Positions 50,523 through 61,700 of a DNA stretch of 64,000 bases are shown here, piece by piece. The translations under genes and the position numbers were made by a program. Where the stretch lies: contig NW_027480440.1 in the NCBI RefSeq assembly GCF_051401765.1, positions 186,001 through 250,000 on the forward strand, read 5' to 3'. Under the pieces are notes generated by a model. It was not told where the DNA came from. It did no database searches and saw nothing but the letters and a program-made list of their open reading frames with translations. How positions within the stretch are numbered: position 1 is the stretch's first letter; each line of letters starts with the position of its first letter. Origin of the DNA: Calliopsis andreniformis (lineage: Eukaryota > Arthropoda > Insecta > Hymenoptera > Andrenidae).

Positions 50523-52713
50523 AATATACTGTTGAGGATTGAGAATTGAGGATTGAGGTTTGAGGTTTGAGGATTGAGGATTGAGGATTGAGGAATGAGG
50601 GTTGAGGATTGAGGATTGAGGATTGAGGGTTGAGGACTGATGACTGAGGATTGAGGATTGATGGCTGCAAATTGTTGACTGAAGATAGAGAATTGAGGAT
50701 TGAGTATTGAGGATTGAGGATTGAGAATTGAATATTGAGGATTGAGGATTGGCGATAGAATATTGTGGACTGAGGTTTGAGGATTGGGTGTTGAGAATTG
50801 ATGTTTGAGGATTGAGATCTGAATGTCGAAGATTGTGGATTGAGTATTTAAAACTGTGAATTAGGGATGTACTGTTGAGGATTGAAGATTGAGGAATGAG
50901 TGTTGAGGATTGAGGATTGAGGATTGAGGATTGCGGATTGAGGATTGATGATTGAGGATTGAGGATTGAGGATTGAAGATTGAGGATTGAGGATTGAGGA
51001 TTGAGGATTGAGGATTGAGGGTTGAGGATTGAGGATTGAGGATTGAGGATTGAGGATTGTTGATTGAGGATTGAGGATTGAGGATTGAGGATTGAGGATT
51101 GAGGATTGAGGATTGAGGATTGAGGATTGAGGATTGAGGGTTGAGGATTGAGGACTGAGGATTGAGGATTGAGGATGGAGGATTGAGGATTGAGGTTTGA
51201 GGATTGGTGATTGAGGATTGAGGATTGAGGATTAAGGATTCAGGATTGAGGATTGAGGATTGAGGATTGAGGATTGAGGGTTGAGGATTGAGGATTGAGG
51301 ATTGAGGATTGGGGATTGATGATTGAGGATTGAGGATTGAGTATTGAGGAATGAGGGTTGCGGATTGAGGATTGAGGTTTGAGGATTGAGGATTGAGGAT
51401 TGAGGATTGAGGATTGAGGACAGAGGTTTGAGGATTGAGGATTGATGGCTGCAGATTGATAACTGAAGATAGAGAATTGAGGATTGAGTATTGCTGATTG
51501 AGGATTGAGGATTGAGAATTGAATATTAAGGATTGAGGATTGGGGATAAAATTTTGTGAACTGAGTGTTGAGGATTGGGAGTTGACAATTGATGTTTGAG
51601 GATTGAGATCTGAATGTTGAAGATTGTGGATTGAGTATTTAAAACTGTGAATTACGGATATACTGGTGAGGATTGAGAATTAAGGATAGAGGATTGAGGT
51701 TTGAGGATTGAGGATTGAGGATTGAGGATAGAGGATTGAGGATTGAGGATTGAGGGTTGAGGATTGAGGATTGAGGATTGGGGATTCAGGATTGAGGATT
51801 GAGGACTGAGGATTGAGGATTGAGGATGGAGTATTGAGGATTGAGGTTTGAGGATTGGTGATTGAGGATTGAGGATTGAGGATTAAGGATTCAGGATTGA
51901 GGATTGAGGATTGAGGATTGAGGATTGAGGGTTGAGGATTGAGGATTGAGGATTGAGGATTGGGGATTGATGATTGAGGATTGAGGATTGAGTATTGAGG
52001 AATGAGGGTTGCGGATTGAGGATTGAGGTTTGAGGATTGAGGATTGAGGATTGAGGATTGAGGATTGAGGACAGGGGTTTGAGGATTGGGGATTGATGGC
52101 TGCAGATTGATAACTGAAGATAGAGAATTGAGGATTGAGTATTGCGGATTGAGGATTGAGGATTGCGAATTGAATATTAAGGATTGAGGATTGGGGATAA
52201 AATATTGTGAACTGAGTGTTGAGGATTGGGTGTTGACAATTGATGTTTGAGGATTGAGATCTGAATGTTGAAGATTGTGGATTGAGTATTTAAAACTGTG
52301 AATTAAGGATATACTGTTGAGGATTGAGAATAAAGGATTGAGGATTGAGGTTTGAGGATTGAGGATTGAGGATTGAGGATAGAGGATTGAGGATTGAGTA
52401 TTGAGGGTTGAGGATTGAGGATTGAGGATTGGGGATTGAGGATTGAGGATTGAGGTTTGACGATTGAGGATTGAGGATTGAGGATTGAGGATTGAGGATT
52501 GAGGATTGAGGATTGAGGAAAGAGGGTTGAGGATTGAGGATTGAGGTTTGATGGCTGCAGTTTGATGATTGAAGATTGAGAATTGAGGATTGCGTTTTGG
52601 GGATGGAAGGTTGGGGACTGAGGGTTGAGGATTGGGTGTTGAGAATTAATGTTTGAGGATTGAGATCTGAAAGTTGAAGAATGTGGATTGAGTATTTAAA
52701 ACTGTGAATTAAG
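50522..52713 (+). repeat. A-anchor units with GATTAAGGATTCAGG segment
   Basis: Anchors 50522, 50865, 51656, 52307 and 52713. Anchor variants include GGGATGTACTG (50865), TTACGGATATACTGGTGAGG (51656) and a GAATAAAGG segment after 52307. The units ending at 51656, 52307 and 53931 share GGATAAAAT(A/T)TTGTGAACTG and GTTGACAATTGATG, so they form one subfamily repeated about every 0.65-1.6 kb. Confidence 0.7.
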
Positions 52714-55296
52714 GATATACTGTTGAAGATTGAGATCTGAAAGTTGAAGATTGTGGATTGAGTATTTAAAACTGTGAATTAAGGATATACTGTTGAGGAT
52801 TGAGTATTGAGGATTGAGAATTGAGGTTTGATGGCGGCAGATTGATGATTGAAGTTTGAGAATTGAGGATTGAATGTTGGGGATAGAAGTTTGGGAACTG
52901 AGGGTTGAGGATTGGGTGTTGAGAATTGATGTTTGAGGATTGAGATCTGAAAGTTCAAGATTGTGGATTGAGTATTTAAAACTGTGAATTAAGGATATAC
53001 TGTTGAGGATTGAGAATTGAGGATTGAGGTTTGAGGTTTGAGGATTGAGGATTGAGGATTGAGGAATGAGGGTTGAGGATTGAGGATTGAGGGTTTAGGA
53101 CTGATGACTGAGGATTGAGGATTGATGGCTGCAGATTGTTGACTGAAGATAGAGAATTGAGGATTGAGTATTGAGGATTGAGGATTGAGAATTGAATATT
53201 GAGGATTGAGGATTGGGGATAGAATATTGTGGACTGAGGTTTGAGGATTGGGTGTTGAGAATTGATGTTTGAGGATTGAGATCTGAACGTCGAAGATTGT
53301 GGATTGAGTATTTAAAACTGTGAATTAGGGATATACTGTTGAGGATTGAAGATTGAGGAATGAGTGTTGAGGATTGAGGGTTGAGGATTGAGGATTGCGG
53401 ATTGAGGATTGATGATTGAGGATTGGGGATTGGGGATTGAGGATTGAGGATGGAGGATTGAGGATTGAGGTTTGAGGATTGGTGATTGAGGATTGAGGAT
53501 TGAGGATTAAGGATTCAGGATTGAGGATTGAGGATTGAGGATTGAGGATTGAGGGTTGAGGATTGAGGATTGAGGATTGAGGATTGGGGATTGATGATTG
53601 AGGATTGAGGATTGAGTATTGAGGAATGAGGGTTGCGGATTGAGGATTGAGGTTTGAGGATTGAGGATTGAGGATTGAGGATTGAGGATTGAGGACAGAG
53701 GTTTGAGGATTGAGGATTGATGGCTGCAGATTGATAACTGAAGATAGAGAATTGAGGATTGAGTATTGCGGATTGAGGATTGAGGATTGAGAATTGAATA
53801 TTAAGGATTGAGGATTGGGGATAAAATATTGTGAACTGAGTGTTGAGGATTGGGTGTTGACAATTGATGTTTGAGGATTGAGATCTGAATGTTGAAGATT
53901 GTGGATTGAGTATTTAAAACTGTGAATTAAGGATATACTGTTGAGGATTGAGAATTAAGGATTGAGGATTGAGGTTTGAGGATTGAGGATTGAGGATTGA
54001 GGATAGAGGATTGAGGATTGAGGATTGAGGGTTGAGGATTGAGAATTGAGGATTGGGGATTGAGGATTGAGGATTGAGGATTGAGGAATGAGGGTTGAGG
54101 ATTGAGGATTGAGGTTTGATGGCTGCAGATTGATGATTGAAGATTGAGAATTGAGGATTGCGTTTTGGGGATGGAAGGTTGGGGACTGAGGGTTGAGGAT
54201 TGGGTGTTGAGAATTGATGTTTGAGGATTGAGATCTGAAAGTTGAAGAATGTGGATTGAGTATTTAAAACTGTGAATTAAGGATATACTGTTGAAGATTG
54301 AGATCTGAAAGTTGAAGATTGTGGATTGAGTATTTAAAACTGTGAATTAAGGATATACTGTTGAGGATTGAGAATTGAGGATTGAGGATTGAGGTTTGAT
54401 GGCTGCAGATTGATGATTGAATTTTGAGAATTGAGGATTGAATGTTGGGGATAGAAGTTTGGGAACTGAGGGTTGAGGATTGGGTGCTGAGAATTGATGT
54501 TTGAGGATTGAGATCTGAAAGTTCAAGATTGTGGATTGAGTATTTAAAACTGTGAATTAAGGATATACTGTTGAGGATTGAGAATTGAGGATTGAGGTTT
54601 GAGGTTTGAGGATTGAGGATTGAGGATTGAGGAATGAGGGTTGAGGATTGAGGATTGAGGGTTGAGGACTGATGACTGAGGATTGAGGATTGATGGCTGC
54701 AGATTGTTGACTGAAGATAGAGAATTGAGGATTGAGTATTGAGAATTGAGGATTGAGAATTGAATATTGAGGATTGAGGATTGGGGATAGAATATTGTGG
54801 ACTGAGGTTTGAGGATTGGGTGTTGAGAATTGATGTTTGAGGATTGAGATCTGAATGTCGAAGATTGTGGATTGAATATTTAAAACTGTGAATTAGGGAT
54901 ATACTGTTGAGGATTGAAGATTGAGGAATGAGTGTTGAGGATTGAGGATTGAGGATTGAGGATTGCGGATTGAGGATTGATGATTGAGGATTGAGGATTG
55001 AGGATTAAGGATTCAGGATTGAGGATTGAGGATTGTAGATCGAGGATTGAGGCCTGCGGATTGAAGATTGATGACTGAGGACTGAGTGTTGAGGTTTCAG
55101 GGTTGAGGATTGAGGATTGAGCATTGAATATTGAGGATTGAGATTCGTGGACTGAGGCATGAGCATTAACGGTTGAGGATTGAGGACTGAGATTTGAGGA
55201 TTGAGGATTGAGGATTGGGCACGGAGGATTGAGGTTTGAGCATTGAGATTTGAATATTGAAAATTGAGGGTTGAGTACTGAAAACTGAGCATAGAG
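52713..55296 (+). repeat. 1,568-bp tandem pair of doublet modules
   Basis: Anchors 52713, 52783, 52993 and 53329 recur at 54281, 54351, 54561 and 54897, each exactly 1,568 bp (224 heptamers) later. Between them lies the 53931 unit. Both doublets share TTGAAGATTGAGATCTG at the inner junction, where other copies have TTGAGGATTG, which supports direct descent of one from the other. A D module with GTTTCAGGG at 55094 follows. Confidence 0.85.
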
Positions 55297-58200
55297 GATA
55301 TACTGTTGAGCTTTGAGAATTGAAGGTTGAGGATTGAGCTTTGAGGATTGAGGATTGAGGATTGAGGATTCAGGATTGAGGTTTCAGGATTGAGGATTGA
55401 TGATTGAGGATTGAGGATTGAGGATTGAGGATTATGGATTGAATATTGAGGATTGAGGGTTGAGGATTGAGGATTGAGGATTGAGGATTGAGGATTGAGG
55501 ATTGAGCATTGATGATAGAGTATAGAGGATTGAAGGTTGAGGACTGAGTGTTGAGCATTGAGTGCTGAGAATTGTTGTTTGTATACTGAGATTTGAAGAA
55601 TGAGGATTGAGTATTGAATACTGAGAATAGAAGCTATTTTATTGAGGATTGACGATTGAGGATTGATGATTCAGGATTGAGGATTGATGGCTGAGGATTG
55701 AGGATTGAAGATTGAGGCTTGAGGACTGAGGAATGACAATTGAGGACTGGGGGTTGAGAATTGAGTGTCGTGAATTGAGGAGGGAGCATTGAATAGTGAG
55801 GATTGAAGATTGGGGACTGAGGGTTGAGGATTGAGTATTGAGGATTGAGGATTGAGGATTGAGGATTGTGTATTGAGGATTGAGGATTGAGGATTGAGGA
55901 TTGATGATTGAGGATTGAGAATTGAGGATTGAGGAATGAGGGTCGAGGATTGAGGATTGAGGTTTGAGGATTGTGGACTGATGATTGAGGATTGAGGATT
56001 GAGGACTGATGATTGAGTATTGAGGATTGATAGCTGCAGATTGATGATTGAAGATAGAGAATTGAGGATGAGTATTGAGGATTGAGGATTGAGAATTGAA
56101 TATTGAGGATTGAGGATTCGGGATAGAATATTGTGGACTGAGGGTTGATGATTGGGTGTTGAGAATTGATGTTTGAGGATTGAGATCTGAATTTTGAAGA
56201 TTGTGGATTGAGTATTGAAAACTGTGAATTAAGGATATACTGTTGAGGATTGAGAATTGAGGATTGAGGATTGAGGTTTGATGATTGAGGATTGAGGATT
56301 GAGGATTGAGGATTGAGGATTGAGGATTGAGGATTGAGGATTGAGGATTGAGGATTGAGGACTGATGATTGAGGATTGAGGATTGATGGCTGCAGATTGA
56401 TGATTGAAGATAGAGAATTGAGGATTGAGTATTGAGGATTGAGGATTGAGAATTGAATATTGAGGATTGAGGATTGGGGATAGAATATTGTGGACTGAGG
56501 GTTGAGGATTGGGTGTTGAGAATTGATGTCTGAGGATTGAGATCTGAATGTTGACGATTGTGGATTGAGTATTTAAAACTGTGAATTAAGGATATACTGT
56601 TGAGGATTGAGAATAGAGGATTGAGGATTGAGGTTTGAGGATTGAGGATTGAGGATTGAGGATTGAGGATTGAGGATTACTGATTGAGGATTGAGGATTG
56701 ACGATTGAGGATTGAGGATTGAGGATTGAGGATTGACGATTGAGGATTGAGGATCGAGGGTTGAGGATTGAGGATTGAGGATTGAGGATTGAGGATTGAT
56801 GATTGAGTATAGAGGATTGAAGATTGAGGACTGAGGGTTGAGCATTGAGTGCTGAGAGTTGTTGTTCGTAGACTGAGATTTGAAGAATGAGGATTGAGTA
56901 TTGAATAGTGAGAATTGAAGCTATTTTATTGAGGATTGACGATTGAGGATTGATGATTGAGGATTGAGGATTGAGGATTAAGGATTCAGGATTGAGGATT
57001 GAGGATTGTAGATCGAGGATTGAGGCCTGCGGATTGAAGATTGATGACTGAGGACTGAGTGTTGAGGTTTCAGGGTTGAGGATTGAGGATTGAGCATTGA
57101 ATATTGAGGATTGAGATTCGTGGACTGAGGTATGAACATTAACGGTTGAGGATTGAGGACTGAGATTTGAGGATTGAGGATTGAGGATTGGGCACTGAGG
57201 ATTGAGGTTTGAGCATTGAGATTTGAATATTGAAAATTGAGGGTTGAGTACTGAAAACTGAGCATAGAGGATATACTGTTGAGCTTTGAGAATTGAGGGT
57301 TGAGGATTGAGCTTTGAGGATTGAGGGTTGAGGATTGAGGATTCAGGATTGAGGTTTGAGGATTGAGGATTGATGATTGAGGATTGAGTTTTGAGGATTG
57401 AGGATTAAGCATTGAATATTGAGGATTGAGGGTTGAGGATTGAGGATTGAGGATTGAGGATTGAGGATTGAGGATTGAGCATTGATGATAGAGTATAGAG
57501 GATTGAAGGTTGAGGACTGAGTGTTGAGCATTGAGTGCTGAGAATTGTTGTTTGTATACTGAGATTTGAAGAATGAGGATTGAGTATTGAATACTGAGAA
57601 TAGAAGCTATTTTATTGAGGATTGACGATTGAGGATTGATGATTCAGGATTGAGGATTGATGGCTGAGGATTGAGGATTGAAGATTGAGGCTTGAGGACT
57701 GAGGAATGAGAATTGAGGACTGGGGGTTGCGGATCAGTGTTGCGAATTGAGGAGGGTGTATTGAATATTGAGGATTGAAGTTTGGGGACTGACGATTGAG
57801 AATTGAGTATTGAGGATTGAGGACTGAGGATTGAGGATTGATGATTGAGGATTGAGGATTGAGGATTGATGTTTGAGGATTGAGGATTGAGGTTTGAGGA
57901 TTGAGGATTGAGGATTGAGGATTGAGGATTGTGGATTGAGGATTGAGGATTGAGGATTGAGGATTGAGGATTGGGGATTGAGGATTGAGGATTGAGGATT
58001 GGGGATTGAGGATTGAGTACTGAGGATTGAGGATTGAATATTGATGATTGAGTATAGAGGATTGAAGATTGAGGACTGAGGGTTAAGCATTGAGTGCTGA
58101 GAGTTGTTGTTCGTAGACTGAGATATGAAGAATGAGGATTGAGTATTGAATAGTGAGAATTGAAGCTATTTTATTGAGGATTGACGATTGAGGATTGATG

Positions 58201-58731
58201 ATTGAAGATTGAGGATTAATGGTTGAGGATTGAGGATTGAAGATTGAGGATTGAAGAGTGAGGTTTGAGGATTGAGGGTTGAGGATGGAGGATTGAGGAT
58301 TAAGGATTGAGGACTGAGGATTGAGGATTGAGGATTGATGGCTGCAGATTGATGATTGAAGATTGAGAATTGAGGATTGATTATTGAGGATTGAGGATTC
58401 AGGATTGAGAATTGAATATTGAGGATTGAGGGTTGGGGATAGAAGATTGTGGACTGAGGATTGAGGAGTGAGGAATGAGGGTTGAGGATTGAGGATTGAG
58501 GTTTGAGGATTGAGGATTGAGGATTGGGGATTGAGGATTGAGGACCGAGGATTGAGTATTGAGGTTTGATGGCTGCAGATTGATGATTGAAGGTTGAGAA
58601 TTGAGGATTGAGTGTTGGGGATAGAAGTTTGGGGACTGAGTGTTGAGGATTGGGTGTTGAGATTTGATGTTTGAGGATTGAGACCTGAAAGTTGAAGATT
58701 GTGGGTTGAGTATTTAAAACTGTGAATTAAG
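55296..58731 (+). repeat. Alternating D/C/A units before U4
   Basis: D 55296, C' 55630, A 56233, A 56590, C 56917, D 57269, C' 57603, C 58162. E boxes are at 55747 and 57720. The D-C' pairs at 55296 and 57269 are about 2 kb apart and very alike. The 56233 anchor has GTATTGAAAACTG in place of GTATTTAAAACTG. 57603-58162 (559 bp) equals 39033-39592 and 40600-41159. Confidence 0.75.
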
Positions 58732-61700
58732 GATATACTCTTGAGGATTGAGAATTGAGGATTGAGGGTTGAGGATTGAGGATTGAGGTTTGATGATTGA
58801 GTATAGAGGATTGAAGATTGAGGACTGAGGGTTGAGCATTGAGTGCTGAGAATTGTTGTTTGTATACTGAGATTTGAGGAATGAGGATTGAGTATTGAAT
58901 ACTGAGAATAGAAGCTATTTTATTGAGGATTGACGATTGAGGATTGATGATTCAGGATTGAACATTGATGGCTGAGGATTGAGGATTGAAGATTGAGGCT
59001 TGAGGACTGAGGAATGAGAATTGAGGGCTGGGGGTTGAGAATTGAGTGTCGTGAATTGAGGAGGGAGCATTGAATACTGAGGATTGAAGATTGGGGACTG
59101 AGGGTTGAGGATTGAGTATTGAGGATTGAGGATTGAGGATTGAGGATTGTGTATTGAGGATTGAGGATTGAGGATTGAGGATTGATGATTGAGGATTGAG
59201 GATTGTGGATTGAGGAATGAGGGTCGAGGATTGAGGATTGAGGTTTGAGGATTGAGGATTGAGGATTGAGGTTTGAGGATTGAGGATTGATGAGAAAGGA
59301 TTGAGGATTGAGGACTAAGGATTGAGGATTGCTGATTGAGGATTGAGGATTGAGGTGTGAGGATTGAGGATTGAGGATTGAGGATTGAAGATTGAGGATT
59401 GAGGATTGAGGATTGAGGATTGAGGGTTGAGGATTGAGGATTGAGGATTGATGAGAGAGGATTGAGGATTGAGGACTAAGGATTGAGGATTGCTGATTGA
59501 GGATTGAGGATTGAGGTTTGAGGATTGAGGATTGAGGATTGAGGATTGAAGATTGAGGATTGAGGATTGAGGATTGAGGATTGAGGGTTGAGGATTGAGG
59601 ATTGAGGATTGAGGATTCAGGATTGTTGATTGAGGTTTGAGGATTGGTGATTGAGGATTGAGGATTGAGGATTAAGGATTCAGGATTGAGGATTGAGGAT
59701 TGAGGATTGAGGATTGAGGGTTGAGGGTTGAGGATTGAGGATTGAGGATTGAGGATAGGGAATTGATGATTGAGGATTGAGGATTGAGTATTGAGGAATG
59801 AGGGTTGCGGATTGAGGATTGAGGTTTGAGGATTGAGGATTGAGGATTGAGGATTGAGGATTGAGGACAGAGGTTTGAGGATTGAGGATTGATGGCTGCA
59901 GATTCATAATTGAAGATAGTGAATTGAGGATTGAGTATTGCGGATTGAGGATTGAGGATTGAGAATTGAATATTACGGATTGAGGATTGGGGATAAAATA
60001 TTGTGGACTGAGTGTTGAGGATTGGGTGTTGACAATTGATGTTTGAGGATTGAGATCTGAATGTTAAAGATTGTGGATTGAGTATTTAAAACTGTGAATT
60101 AAGGATATACTGTTGAGGATTGAGGATTAAGGATTGAGGATTGAGGTTTGAGGATTGAGGATTGAGGATAGAGGATTGAGGATTGAGGATTGAGGGTTGA
60201 GGATTGAGGATTGAGGATTGGGGATTGAGGATTGAGGATTGAGGATTGACGATTGAGGATTGAGGATTGAGGATTGAGGATTGAGGATTGAGGATTGAGG
60301 AATGAGGGTTGAGGATTGAGGATTGAGGTTTGATGGCTGCAGATTGATGACTGAAGATTGAGAATTGAGGATTGAGTTTTGGGGATGGAAGGTTGGGGAC
60401 TGAGGGTTGAGGATTGGGTGTTGAGAATTGATGTTTGAGGATTGAGATCTGAAAGTTGAAGAATGTGGATTGAGTATTTAAAACTGTGAATTAAGGATAT
60501 ACTGTTGAGGATTGAGAATTGAGGATTGAGGATTGAGGTTAGAAGATTGTGGATTGAGGATTGAGGATTGAGGATTGAGGATTGAGGATTGAGGGTTGTG
60601 GATTGAGAATTGAGGATTGAGGATTGAGGATTGAGGATTGAGGATTGATGATTGAGGATTGAGGATTGAGGATTGAGGAATGAGGGTTGAGGATTCAGGA
60701 TTGAGGTTTGAGGATTGAGGATTGATGATTGAGGATTGAGGAATGAGGACTGATGATTGAGGATTGAGGATTGATGGCTGCAGATTGATGATTGAAGATA
60801 GAGAATTGAGGATTGAGTATTGAGGATTGAGGAATGAGAATTGAATATTGAGGATTGAGGATTGGGGATAGAATATTGTGGACTGAGGGTTGAGGATTGG
60901 GTGTTGAGAATTGATGTCTGAGGATTGAGATCTGAATGTTGACGATTGTGGATTGAGTATTTAAAACTGTGAATTAAGGATATACTGTTGAGGATTGAGA
61001 ATAGAGGATTGAGGATTGAGGTTTGAGGATTGAGGATTGAGGATTGAGGATTGAGGATTGAGGATTACTGATTGAGGATTGAGGATTGACGATTGAGGAT
61101 TGAGGATCGAGGGTTGAGGATTGAGGATTGAGGATTGAGGATTCAGGATTGAGGATTGATGATTGAGGATTGAGAATTGAGGATTGAGGAATGAGCGTTG
61201 AGGATTGAGGATTGAGGTTTGAGGATTGAGGATTGAGGATTGAGGATTGAGTATTGAGGACGGAGGATTGAGTATTGAGGATTGATGGCTGCAGATTGAC
61301 GATTGAAGATAGAGTATTGAGGATTGAGTATTGCGGATTGAGGATTGAGGATTGAGGATTGAGAATTGAATATTGAGGACTGATGATTGGGGATTGAGGA
61401 TTGAGGATTGAGGATTGAGGATTGAGGATTGAGGATAGAGGATTGAGGACTGAGGAATGAGAATTGAGGACTGGGGGTTGAGGATGAGTGTTGCGAATTG
61501 AGGAGGGTGTATTGAATATTGAGGATTGAAGTTTGGGGACTGACGATTGAGGATTGAGTATTGAGGATTGAGGACTGAGGATTGAGGATTGATGATTGAG
61601 GATTGAGGATTGAGGATTGAGGTTTGAGGATTGAGGATTGAGGTTTGAGGATTGAGGATTGAGGATTGAGGATTGAGGATTGTGGATTGAGGATTGAGGA

